Part shown: piece after piece, positions 34,363 through 43,252 of the stretch
Numbering within the stretch: the stretch's first letter is position 1
Layout: each line of letters opens with the position of its first letter
Assembly (NCBI GenBank): GCA_040506705.1
Contig: JBEVWG010000001.1
Span: 21,415-85,414, forward strand
Length of the DNA stretch: 64,000 bases
Source: Thiodiazotropha sp040506705
GTDB taxonomy: Bacteria > Pseudomonadota > Gammaproteobacteria > Chromatiales > Chromatiaceae
Direction: 5' to 3'
Made by a program: the position numbers and the translations under genes
Notes under the pieces: generated by a model
What the model was told of the DNA's origin: nothing
Seen by the model: the letters and a program-made list of their open reading frames with translations, nothing else
Databases searched by the model: none

Positions 34363-37300
34363 TTAGTCATTACTCTCCGAGGGCAGTTCAATCTGCATAA
34401 GATTAACATCAGGTGCAGCCAGATCATTGATCAAAAGACCACGACTACTGATTGAGTAGATGTAGTTGTTCATCGTGTCATCAGTGACAATGAAACTTCT
34501 GCGGATGCCGTCAGGGTAGTACCAGTTTGAATCCCCAGCATCGGCATAGAAAATATCGTGATTGATGGAGCCATAGAGTTGGATTCCATCATCCGCAGTA
34601 ACCTTGAATAGTTCCAGTCCCTTGAAGTAGTTATAGATGCCCAGTGAAAAATTCCTCTTGCTTACCGGGAGCGCCAAAATTTTCTCCTGCTCGAACCAGG
34701 TGAAAGCGTGATGGTCATCGCCTGCTTCAGAGTAGCTTCCATTACCAGCAAGATGATCAAAAAGCAGGGTTGGTTGGGAGAGATCGCTGATATCAAAAAG
34801 ACTTAGTTTTAAGTCGCCTGACTCACGGCCTATGGCAAGAATTTTCTCTCCCTCTATGGGATGCAGGTAAGTAGAGAAACCGGGTACTTCAAGCTCACCC
34901 GCCACAAAAGGATTTCTCGAATCGCTGAGATCCACGGCGATCAGTGGATCGATCTGTTCAAAGGTAACCAGATACCCTTTGTCCTGATTGAAGCGCACTG
35001 CATAGAGACTTTCCCTTGGCTTTCCCAGGCCGTCCAAATAGGCTCGTTGTGCTAACTGGTCTCCATTTTGAGCTAATGTATACAGACGGTTGTTGGTCTC
35101 CCATGTCCACCAATCCTGATTAGTTGTCACCAGCCGCAGGACGCTCTGATACTCATCCATGGCGAAATGGTTGATTAAATGGCCCTTAACTCGTCCACTT
35201 GCAAGATATTCAGGCGAAGCGCCAAGACTAAATTTGTGGATGGTGGTGGTTGGTGTTGGACTCTCTGCGCCATCCATCACTGCTCCCCAGTACCAGTATG
35301 GATCTTCTATGTTGGCAATGTAGAGGTTTTCCCGGCTGGCGTAGACTGTACCTGCATTACCCAGTATCGATTGACTGCTAATGTCTGAGAGTGGGTTTTG
35401 CAGATCAAAGCCGAGAATAGTTACCGTGCCAGTTCCGTCTGGGATTTCCGGACGATAGATTGCATCGCAACCACAAATCACTGAAGTGGTGGCTTGGGTA
35501 TCTGTTGAGGGGGCTATATTGTCTACCTGAATTGGCAGTATTTCTTCAATCTCGATGTTTTCACTGCTGATAGGGGCTTCATTCAGATTGATTTGTGCAC
35601 GAACAATCAAGTAGACCTGCTGATCGATTCTGCGTGCATCGACATATTGTGACTCCAATACGGTCTCTCTGAGCAGGACAGGCTGTTGAGGGTCAGTGAT
35701 CTGCAACAAGGTGACCTTGGTCATCTGGCTAACACGGGGGGCGACCCCCGCTCCCAGGCTATTTTCGTACTCTGGTGTGCTGTTTTGATAGAGGTCACTC
35801 ACCACCCAGATAATATCTTCATAAAAAAACAGTACCCTGGGTGTGCCCTCGATTGTCGTTCTCGAAAGCTCCTCAGTCTGATCTACTGGCCAGGTTTTCA
35901 GTATTACCAAATTTCCACCGGAGAGGAGATAGGTGAAGTTACCATTGGTCTTGATGAAGTCAGCCTCATCCACGCCAACAACCTGATTATTGGTGCCGGT
36001 TACACTATTGACCGTAGGTTCAGAGTCATTCTGATCGAGGGTGCTTTCAGGTGCAGGTGCAGGGGACGATATGGGCGCAGAGCTAAAATCATCACCTCCA
36101 CCCCAAAAGCGAGCTGAGTAATTGATCAGTTCATTTTGGCGTTCATTGGTAGTGATCAAGTAGGATTTCAGATCATCACACTGGCTGAAGCGGGTCAACG
36201 GTACATCACTGAAAAGGTGGACATTGTCACTTTCAGTGGATAGTGGGACCTGAGCGAGAATGTTGTCTGGCAGTGCGAGGTCATTAACCAGTAACCCTCT
36301 CTCACTGATAGAGTAGATATAGCTGTTGTTCGCATCATCCGCGACAAAGAAACTTCTACTGACAGGTGAGGGGTAGAACCAGTTGGCGTTCTCTTGATCC
36401 TGATAAAAGATGTCGTGATCGATAGAAGCGTAGGGTTGGATACCCTCTTCAGCAGAGACGCTGAACAGCTCCAGACCATTGAAAATGTCGTCGATACCAT
36501 ATTCAGTGCCTGCGGTGTCGTTATTCCATTCTGTCACCGGTATCGCAAGCATCTGCTCCTGCTCGAACCAGGTGAAAGCGTGATGGTTGTAGGCCGCTTC
36601 GGTGTAGCTGCCAGCGCTGACCAGATGGTCAGATAACAGTGTCGGCTGTGAAAAATCACTGATATCGAACAGGCTCAGTTTGATGCCACTGGTATCGGTA
36701 TCCTGGCCAACGGCCAGCAGCATATCTCCCTCGATCGGGTGAAGGTAGGTGGAGAGTCCGGGTACCTCCAGCTCACCGGCGACTACTGGGTTGTTGCTGT
36801 CGCTGAGATCCAGAGTGATCAGCGGATCGATCTGCTCAAAGGTCGCAACATAACCCCGTTCCTGATCAAAACGTACTGCATAGACGCTCTCCCCAGGTTT
36901 ACCAAGGCCATCCAGTAGAGCCAATTCCACCAGCTGATCCTCAGATTGCTCCATTATATAGAGTCGGTTTTCAGGGTCGGCTTCGCTCCACCAGGCCTGT
37001 TCTGTAGTAACCAGGCGTAATACTCCCTGATGTTCATCCATGGAGAACTGGTTCAGTAGATGTCCATCGACACTACCCGAGGCAAGGTATTGGGGCATGG
37101 TGCCAAGAGAGAATTTGTGGATAGTGGTTGAAGGGGTTAGAGACTCTTCTCCCTCCATCATGGGTAGCCAGAGCCAGTTTGAATCCTCGATACTGGCGAT
37201 GTAGAGGTTTTCCTGACTGGCATAGACCATGTTGCTGTTGCCGAGAACCGTTTCGCTGGATATATCAGCAAGCGGGTTTTCAAGGTCAAAACCGAGAATT

Positions 37301-38196
37301 GTCAGGGTACCTGTGCCATTCGCGGTTTCAGGGTGATAGATAGCATCACAACCACAGATGGGTGAGGTTGTAGTCAGAGTGGTTGTTGAAGGTGCTCTGT
37401 TATCGGACAGCATCGGAAGCAGGTCTTCGATTTCGATATTCTCAGGGTCAGCAGTCACAGTGCTCAGTTCAAGTTGAGCGGTGACAATCAGGTAGACTTG
37501 TTGACCGATTCTGCGTGCATCAACATAGCCTGACTCCAATACGGTCTCCCTGATTACACTTGGCTGCGTGGGGTCGGTAACCTGCAACAGGGTGATTTTG
37601 GTCATATGGTTGATGCGGGGCGCAAAATCCTCAGTCAGACTCTCTTCGAATTGAGGGTAACTACCCTGAATCAGGTCGCTAACCACCCACAGGATATCAT
37701 CATGGAAAAACAGTGCCCTGGGTGAGCCATCGATCTCTGTTCTCGACAGTTCCTGGCTCTGATCCGCTGGCCAGGTCTGTAAAATCGTTAAATAGCCACC
37801 AGAGAGCAGGTAGGTGGTTTCACCATCGGTCTTAACGAAATCCGCCTCATCCACACCGGCAACCTGATTATTGGTACCGGTTAAATTATTGATTGCAGGC
37901 TGTTCCGAGCCACTGGTGGGGCTGGGAGATGGTTGGTCATTCATCTCATCCAGAGTTTCAGGAGGTAAGCTCTGTAGATACTCCAGGAGTGCACTCTGTT
38001 GCTCATTTGTGCTGATCAGGTAGCTCTTCAGATCGTCGCAATGTTCGAATTTTGTCAGTTGTGTAACTTCTTGATCTGCAGGGACTTCACTATTGGCGTT
38101 ATCGTCGTTGTCAGATGAGTTACAAGCAGTTAGAAAGGCTAGGAGGGTTGTTAGTATGATGGCTGAAACGCCACCTGTAATTATTTTGGACATCAA
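34363..38196 (-). CDS. Internally duplicated beta-propeller lipoprotein
   Basis: A 1277-residue protein with a lipoprotein signal (FLTAC, lipid-carrying Cys25, followed by NSSDNDD). It consists of two tandem copies of one Beta_propel-type unit, about residues 52-665 and 672-1277. Each opens with CDDLKSYL and repeats NNQVxGVDEADFxKT, LSGGxLxILxTWP, VxDARRIxQQVYLIV, VxCGCDAIYxPE, TTIHKFSLG and YLHPIEG in the same order. Single-copy relatives are about 600-700 residues, so this is a whole-domain duplication. Probable outer-membrane or periplasmic location; aspartate at +2 is not present, so sorting to the outer membrane is likely. Role unknown; the conserved cysteines may form disulfides. Monocistronic. 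Confidence 0.85.
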   Translation of the reverse strand: MMSKIITGGVSAIILTTLLAFLTACNSSDNDDNANSEVPADQEVTQLTKFEHCDDLKSYLISTNEQQSALLEYLQSLPPETLDEMNDQPSPSPTSGSEQPAINNLTGTNNQVAGVDEADFVKTDGETTYLLSGGYLTILQTWPADQSQELSRTEIDGSPRALFFHDDILWVVSDLIQGSYPQFEESLTEDFAPRINHMTKITLLQVTDPTQPSVIRETVLESGYVDARRIGQQVYLIVTAQLELSTVTADPENIEIEDLLPMLSDNRAPSTTTLTTTSPICGCDAIYHPETANGTGTLTILGFDLENPLADISSETVLGNSNMVYASQENLYIASIEDSNWLWLPMMEGEESLTPSTTIHKFSLGTMPQYLASGSVDGHLLNQFSMDEHQGVLRLVTTEQAWWSEADPENRLYIMEQSEDQLVELALLDGLGKPGESVYAVRFDQERGYVATFEQIDPLITLDLSDSNNPVVAGELEVPGLSTYLHPIEGDMLLAVGQDTDTSGIKLSLFDISDFSQPTLLSDHLVSAGSYTEAAYNHHAFTWFEQEQMLAIPVTEWNNDTAGTEYGIDDIFNGLELFSVSAEEGIQPYASIDHDIFYQDQENANWFYPSPVSRSFFVADDANNSYIYSISERGLLVNDLALPDNILAQVPLSTESDNVHLFSDVPLTRFSQCDDLKSYLITTNERQNELINYSARFWGGGDDFSSAPISSPAPAPESTLDQNDSEPTVNSVTGTNNQVVGVDEADFIKTNGNFTYLLSGGNLVILKTWPVDQTEELSRTTIEGTPRVLFFYEDIIWVVSDLYQNSTPEYENSLGAGVAPRVSQMTKVTLLQITDPQQPVLLRETVLESQYVDARRIDQQVYLIVRAQINLNEAPISSENIEIEEILPIQVDNIAPSTDTQATTSVICGCDAIYRPEIPDGTGTVTILGFDLQNPLSDISSQSILGNAGTVYASRENLYIANIEDPYWYWGAVMDGAESPTPTTTIHKFSLGASPEYLASGRVKGHLINHFAMDEYQSVLRLVTTNQDWWTWETNNRLYTLAQNGDQLAQRAYLDGLGKPRESLYAVRFNQDKGYLVTFEQIDPLIAVDLSDSRNPFVAGELEVPGFSTYLHPIEGEKILAIGRESGDLKLSLFDISDLSQPTLLFDHLAGNGSYSEAGDDHHAFTWFEQEKILALPVSKRNFSLGIYNYFKGLELFKVTADDGIQLYGSINHDIFYADAGDSNWYYPDGIRRSFIVTDDTMNNYIYSISSRGLLINDLAAPDVNLMQIELPSESND

Positions 38197-38658
38197 TGTC
38201 TCCAGCGAGTAGTTGCGTCGATTATCTGTAAACTACAAATCTTCCAATGGCAAAATAGTAGCAAACTAGAGTGTGTGCGACATCAAGTTTTCATCAATCA
38301 AGAAAGTGCTATGAATCTCAATGACTTTTTGGCGAATCCATCTCAATGGTATGGATAAAGCTATTCTGTAAACAAATCGGAGCAGTATCTTAATGCATGT
38401 AATTTACTTAAAATTCAATGCATTGAATGCCTTGTTTTAATCTGAAAGTAGGAAAATATATCAGAAAGACTTGTGATCAGTTCCTATTGAACCTATAAAG
38501 TTACCCTGAATCATGGCTACAATGGCGCCATCAAATAACCGACAATCGTGGTTTCCTCTGGTGCCGCACAGGAAATATGGTCCTCGGAAGCCCGAATCCT
38601 TGACCTGAATGGGTTGTTTGCAACTATCACAGTTAAATTTTATCAACAGGAAATATCC
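38197..38658. other. Divergent intergenic region upstream of icd
   Basis: About 460 bp, AT-rich, holding promoters for the beta-propeller gene and icd. The region is open in the icd frame from 38548, but the ribosome site and homology place the icd start at 38659. No repeat recognised. Confidence 0.5.
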
Positions 38659-39915
38659 ATGGCTTATGACAAGATTGAGATCCCTTCTGAGGGGGAAAAG
38701 ATAACCGTTGACGCGAAAGGGGTGTTGAGTGTTCCTAACAATCCCGTAATCCCCTATATCGAAGGTGATGGTATAGGCGTGGACATCACCCCTGTTATGC
38801 GCAAAGTCATCGACGCTGCTGTGGATAAGGCATACAGCGGTGAAAAAAAGATCGCCTGGATGGAGGTCTTTGCGGGAGAAAAGTCTACCCGAATCTATGA
38901 TGCTGATACCTGGTTGCCTCAAGAGACCCTGGATGCAGTTAAAGAGTATGTTGTCTCCATCAAAGGCCCTTTGACCACACCTGTTGGTGGTGGAATTCGA
39001 TCGCTTAACGTGGCATTACGTCAGCAGCTTGATCTCTATGTCTGTCTCAGGCCTGTGCGCTATTTTGACGGTACACCAAGCCCACTGAAGGCGCCTGAAA
39101 AAACCAATATGGTGATCTTTAGAGAGAATTCCGAGGATATCTATGCCGGAATTGAGTGGGAGTCTGGTACTGATGAGGTTAAGACACTCATCGAATATCT
39201 GCAGAACACCATGGGTGTGAGTAAAATCCGTTTTCCTGAGACTTCAGGCATTGGTGTGAAACCTGTCTCCAGCGAGGGCAGTAAACGCCTGGTGCGCAAG
39301 GCAATTCAGTATGCAATTGATAACGACCGCGATTCTGTGACCCTGGTGCATAAAGGCAATATCATGAAATTCACCGAAGGGGCCTTCAAGAACTGGGGCT
39401 ACGAGTTAGCCAAAGAGGAGTTTGGTGCAGTCGAACTGGACGGTGGACCCTGGTGTACCTTCAAGAACCCCAGGACTGGCACTGAGATTACCGTTAAGGA
39501 TGTGATCGCTGATGCCTTTTTGCAGCAGATTCTGCTGCGTCCGGCTGAATATAGTGTCATCGCGACCTTGAATCTCAATGGTGACTATATATCTGATGCG
39601 CTGGCAGCACAGGTGGGTGGTATCGGCATTGCGCCAGGAGCCAATCTTTCAGATACCGTAGCCATGTTCGAAGCAACCCATGGCACCGCGCCTAAGTATG
39701 CCGGTCTGGATAAGGTAAATCCGGGCTCGCTTATTCTCTCTGCTGAGATGATGCTACGTCATATGGGATGGACTGAAGCGGCTGACCTGGTTATCGAAAG
39801 TCTCGGTGCAACGATATCCGCTAAGACAGTAACCTATGATCTGGCGCGTCTTATGGATAGCCCCCAGGAGCTAAGCTGCTCTGCATTCGGGGATGCGATG
39901 ATCAGCCATATGTAA
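38659..39915 (+). CDS. icd: NADP-dependent isocitrate dehydrogenase
   Basis: A 418-residue homodimeric TCA-cycle enzyme that converts isocitrate and NADP to 2-oxoglutarate, CO2 and NADPH. Conserved parts include NNPVIPYIEGDGIGVDITP, GGIRSLNVALRQQLDLYVC (containing the serine, about 115, phosphorylated by AceK in E. coli), NMVIFRENSEDIYAGIEW, VHKGNIMKFTEGAF and FEATHGTAPKYAG. Length equals the E. coli enzyme (416). ATG 38659 is preceded by AGGAA at good distance and matches the family N-terminus MAYDKI. Stands alone. In an autotroph it would mainly supply 2-oxoglutarate for biosynthesis; that is inference. Confidence 0.97.
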   Translation: MAYDKIEIPSEGEKITVDAKGVLSVPNNPVIPYIEGDGIGVDITPVMRKVIDAAVDKAYSGEKKIAWMEVFAGEKSTRIYDADTWLPQETLDAVKEYVVSIKGPLTTPVGGGIRSLNVALRQQLDLYVCLRPVRYFDGTPSPLKAPEKTNMVIFRENSEDIYAGIEWESGTDEVKTLIEYLQNTMGVSKIRFPETSGIGVKPVSSEGSKRLVRKAIQYAIDNDRDSVTLVHKGNIMKFTEGAFKNWGYELAKEEFGAVELDGGPWCTFKNPRTGTEITVKDVIADAFLQQILLRPAEYSVIATLNLNGDYISDALAAQVGGIGIAPGANLSDTVAMFEATHGTAPKYAGLDKVNPGSLILSAEMMLRHMGWTEAADLVIESLGATISAKTVTYDLARLMDSPQELSCSAFGDAMISHM

Positions 39916-40166
39916 CCCTGGAATCCACTATTGAACATGGATTTGTTGGCAATCCCGGCATCCCCGGCAAGGCGTCGTTTACAGTTAATGGTTATTTCCT
40001 TAACAAGAGCGACAATGCAGCAGGGCTTGCACTGAGATTTTCACAAATTCATGTGGCTTTAGTGGGTTTACCCAACGGGTGAGCATAAATACCATTAATT
40101 GATGTGGTATATCATTCCACACTGCTGTCCAATTAACTTTAAATCTTCACAGAACAACTCTGAAAG

Positions 40167-40191
40167 CCCCTCTCCCTTTACGGGAGAGGGG
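40167..40191. repeat. CCCCTCTCCC hairpin repeat, copy 1
   Basis: CCCCTCTCCC-TTTAC-GGGAGAGGGG, perfect 10-bp arms with a 5-nt loop, followed by TTGGGGAGAGGG. It resembles a dispersed intergenic repeat common in proteobacteria (from memory). Confidence 0.75.
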
Positions 40192-40314
40192 TTGGGGAGA
40201 GGGTGTACGCGAAGCGTTTGATGTGGCTGAAAGAGAAAAACTGCATTGATCGTTCATATTTATCTTGCTGATTGTTGGGGAAAATAGAGTGTTCATTCTC
40301 CCCCTCTCCCCCGG

Positions 40315-40339
40315 CCCCTCTCCCGCGAGGGGAGAGGGG
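40315..40339. repeat. CCCCTCTCCC hairpin repeat, copy 2
   Basis: CCCCTCTCCC-GCGAG-GGGAGAGGGG, the same arms as copy 1 with a different loop, preceded by CTCTCCCCCGG. The two copies lie 123 bp apart and could be ends of a small decayed element. Confidence 0.75.
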
Positions 40340-40504
40340 GGGGGTCTCCCTACCTATTTAAGATACTGATGACTTGTAAGTTTTTTCTAGCCGTGACCCT
40401 CTGCTTTGCGATGTTGTTCATATCTCAATTCTCAATCAGCAATAGAAACCAACAGTAATGAATCAGTTACAACCGTAATAGTTAAAGTAAGTGGGAGCCT
40501 GCAC

Positions 40505-40942
40505 TCAATCTGAGGTTGGCACAATCAATAGAGGAATTTCTGAATGACGTACCAGCTGGTTGCTGGTGCTGCCATAGATCAGCTCCTTGGTCAGGCCTTT
40601 TCCATGGCTGCCCACCACAATCACATCGGCCTTAAGCTTTTCCGCCTCATCTAATATTTTTTCTGCATAGGCACCCTGTACCTGCAAGGCGGTACACTCA
40701 GTACCCAGATTTCTCAATCGCTCAGCATACTCTTGCAGGCTTTGGTGTTGCTGGTGGAAATCTTTCGCCTGTCCATCCCTTACAGCCTGGGGGCCAGGTT
40801 CATAACCTACAAAGTCGGGTTCAGGATTGGCAATATGCAGTAGCCAGAGATGGCGGGTGTCGGATTGGTCTAATAGCTGTAGTGCCTGCTCAATGACTCT
40901 CCATGATGCTGGAGAGAGGTCTATGGCAACAAGTGCGTTCAT
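40505..40942 (-). CDS. Universal stress protein (UspA family)
   Basis: A 145-residue single-domain Usp protein. The N-terminus MNALVAIDLSPASWRVIEQAL and the ATP-binding motif G-x2-G-x9-G-S (GSHGKGLTKELIYGSTS, about residues 114-130) are present, so it should bind ATP like UspFG/MJ0577-type members. Cytoplasmic; role in stress endurance. Monocistronic, convergent with icd. Confidence 0.9.
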   Translation of the reverse strand: MNALVAIDLSPASWRVIEQALQLLDQSDTRHLWLLHIANPEPDFVGYEPGPQAVRDGQAKDFHQQHQSLQEYAERLRNLGTECTALQVQGAYAEKILDEAEKLKADVIVVGSHGKGLTKELIYGSTSNQLVRHSEIPLLIVPTSD

Positions 40943-41110
40943 CTTGCCTGATCCTTAATAATATCAATAGCGCATCATGGTCGCTTGGATAGATCAATAC
41001 TGACAGAAGTTTTGGGATAGTAGTGATGCACCATTTTTAATTGCCGACATATCAATAATAGCAATAACCAACCAGGCCATAAATATTCCGAGGTACACTA
41101 GTATGAAGCA

Positions 41111-41130
41111 CCACGCTGGAGTGCTGGGAA
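41111..41130 (-). repeat. Short palindromic repeat family 2, third copy
   Basis: CCACGCTGGAGTGCTGGGAA, the reverse complement of the core seen at 33819 with two changes. It lies in the 260-bp gap between usp and the DUF3549 gene. Confidence 0.5.
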
Positions 41131-41202
41131 ATCTATCGCCTGATCAGGTGAGATCTGAGCCCATAGAGGCTCTGCTCCTGATGGCATTCAAATGATTTAA
41201 TC

Positions 41203-42273
41203 CTACTCAGATTTAGCGCCCTCTGGCCGTAAGCTGTCGAAAAAGCGACCAAGTGCCTGACTCAATTGATCTGACCGATTGGGATCTCGCATTTCGGATT
41301 GCAGGTAGTGACGGGTAGTCGGCATGTAGAGCAGGTCACTCAGAATGCTGTTGAAAAAATCCTGTCCCACCTCGTTGTCTGCAAGACGATCCAAAAAGAG
41401 GCGACTGATCTGCTGTTCGGATAGAGACTCCCAGGCCCGGCCGGATATGGCAACGAGTATCTCGCTTCGGGAAGAAACCGGATGACTAAGGATTTTTAAA
41501 ATCAATTCGTTACGATGGCTTTCTGCTGTTGATTGTGATGTTCCTCGTATCACCGCAGTTAAGATTTTGAGATCAGGCTCAGGTTGTTTCAAGGCCTCTC
41601 GTGAGCGTTTAGCGAGGGAGAGGGTCAGAGGCTTTGAAATCGACTCGTTCTCCAGACAGTGGCATAAGGCTTCCAAAGGTGCGGCAGGAAGTTCTGCAAT
41701 CGCAGCAGTGATTTGCTGCTGATTGTTATCCTGAGCAATGCGGGCAGCCAAATCGGCTATGCCCTGATAACCGATAAATGACCACTGCTCCCAACCCAGG
41801 TCGCCATTGAAATAGGCATGGGCATGATCGTAGTAACGGGAGGCGGGTTTGCCCAGATTGGCAGTGAAGCGCGCGTGAAAGACCGCTAAGCGCTCCTCTT
41901 TAGGTTGAAATAGATAGGGGTTGTCCTGAATTGCGGCCTGCATTTCATCATGCTTTCCGCTGGCACCTTGACCCAGATTCTCCATCAGGCGGTGCAAAAA
42001 ATCGTCTCGAGCCGCCTGCAGCAGCTTCGCTTGTTCGTCCAGGGGGAATCTGATGAACCAGATCATCGGTTCGCGGGCACTGTTTTCCTTGTCAGACAGG
42101 ATCAGCGCGAACCAGGCTTGTTGCTGCAGCGGGGCAGGAAAGGGCGTTTCCGTTCGTTCAAAATTGACAAAGGTCTCCCTGGGTATGCGGGTTACCCTTC
42201 GCCCCATATCGTAGAAGTCGAGCTTCAGACCGCCAGACTCCAGGAACTCGGTAAGTGTTGATATCTGTTTCAT
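41203..42273 (-). CDS. DUF3549 family protein
   Basis: A 356-residue soluble, mostly helical protein of the DUF3549 family, found in gammaproteobacteria. The N-terminal block MKQISTLTEFLESGGLKLDFYDMGRRVTRIP and ETPFPAPLQQQAWFALIL are typical. No catalytic motif is visible. Its start overlaps the stop of the ycgN-like gene by 4 bp, so the two are translationally coupled. Function not known. Confidence 0.8.
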   Translation of the reverse strand: MKQISTLTEFLESGGLKLDFYDMGRRVTRIPRETFVNFERTETPFPAPLQQQAWFALILSDKENSAREPMIWFIRFPLDEQAKLLQAARDDFLHRLMENLGQGASGKHDEMQAAIQDNPYLFQPKEERLAVFHARFTANLGKPASRYYDHAHAYFNGDLGWEQWSFIGYQGIADLAARIAQDNNQQQITAAIAELPAAPLEALCHCLENESISKPLTLSLAKRSREALKQPEPDLKILTAVIRGTSQSTAESHRNELILKILSHPVSSRSEILVAISGRAWESLSEQQISRLFLDRLADNEVGQDFFNSILSDLLYMPTTRHYLQSEMRDPNRSDQLSQALGRFFDSLRPEGAKSE

Positions 42274-42713
42274 ATCCAGTCGATCAGGTGATGTTCCCAG
42301 TCGTCCGCCTCCGCTTCAGGTACCACCTTGCCATGGATGGTATGTCCACCCAGCTTCATCTTTTGGGTATCCCCACCGGATAGCAGAGGGTGCCAGTCGG
42401 GTAGATCCTTGCCCTCAGCCAGTAAGCGATAGGCGCAGCTGGGTGGGAGCCAGTAAGGATCCTCTAAATCAGCTGGTTTGAGGGTGATGCAGTTTGGTAC
42501 AAGGGTCGAGCGTTCCTGGTAGTGTGTGCAACGACAGTGCTCCCTGTCGAGTAGATCGCAGACGATATTGGTGAAATAGATCTCGCGGGTCTCTTCATCC
42601 TCCAGCTTTTGAAGGCAGCATTTTGCACATCCATCGCAGAGTGATTCCCACTCTTCGCGGGAGAGCTCCTGTATCGATTTGTTACGCCAGAAGGGAGTTG
42701 TACTTTTGCTCAT
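42270..42713 (-). CDS. YcgN/UPF0260 cysteine-cluster protein
   Basis: A 147-residue protein of the YcgN family with a conserved cysteine cluster (LCDGCAKCCLQKL, then NIVCDLLDREHCRCTHY and VPNCITL), likely binding a metal such as zinc or an iron-sulfur centre. PxWLPxxCAYR-type sequence (YWLPPSCAYRLLAEG) and GWHPL-like (DWHPLLSG) are family marks. Length matches E. coli YcgN (about 150). Precedes and overlaps the DUF3549 gene. Function unknown. Confidence 0.88.
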   Translation of the reverse strand: MSKSTTPFWRNKSIQELSREEWESLCDGCAKCCLQKLEDEETREIYFTNIVCDLLDREHCRCTHYQERSTLVPNCITLKPADLEDPYWLPPSCAYRLLAEGKDLPDWHPLLSGGDTQKMKLGGHTIHGKVVPEAEADDWEHHLIDWI

Positions 42714-43252
42714 GTAGGATTGATTACGGGAAGATTAAATGGGGCACTATCTTAGTTCAGAAAGGGGCTGAAAGTCTCATCTTTCCTGGTCTGAATTTAC
42801 CATTCTGTAGATCACTTTTATGTGGCCATGTCAATACTGTTTATACACATCTAATGGCTGGGAAATGAATGATTGACAGTTTAATGAAATTATCTAAACT
42901 AAATAGTTAATAAAGCATTGTAACTATATGAAATAATTAATAATACTTTAATTGTACAGAAATTACACAATCTAAAAAGGGATCAATAACATCAAGGCTT
43001 ACAGAGGAATTAAGGTGCTTTACCCACAAAGTTATCCACAGGATCTGTGGAAATATTTTACTACCATTCCCTGGTCTTTGCCGGCATTATTCAATGATAT
43101 CGAGTTGAACCCAAATACCTGACCAATAATGTAGGAGATGACGGCTGTCATTTTGCTGTCACAGGATTATGGTCACGCCGCCAACATCTTATCCAATTCA
43201 GTGTAGGCAATCTTGCTCTTTGGATCCGAGAGACGTTTTCTGAAGTCCAGTA
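42714..43252. other. AT-rich divergent region with two DnaA-box-like sites
   Basis: About 540 bp between ycgN and xerD. TTATACACA (42841-42849) and TTATCCACA (43032-43040) both match the DnaA-box consensus TTATNCACA and flank a very AT-rich stretch (about 42860-43000). The second overlaps a palindrome CCACAG-GAT-CTGTGG (43036-43050). Chance or regulation by DnaA is more likely than an origin. Confidence 0.45.

Larger units (their letters stand above)
39916..40504. other. Intergenic region, 589 bp, with two GC-rich hairpin repeats
   Basis: Non-coding DNA between convergent icd and usp. It contains two related CCCCTCTCCC hairpins listed separately, and no other recognisable feature. Confidence 0.6.

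Noticed and set aside
38548..38658. N-terminal extension of icd
   Set aside because: The 37 extra residues do not match the family; the conserved N-terminus MAYDKI and AGGAA support the start at 38659.
42714..43252. Chromosomal replication origin
   Set aside because: Only two DnaA boxes, no 13-mer repeats recognised and no dnaA, dnaN, gidA or rpmH nearby.
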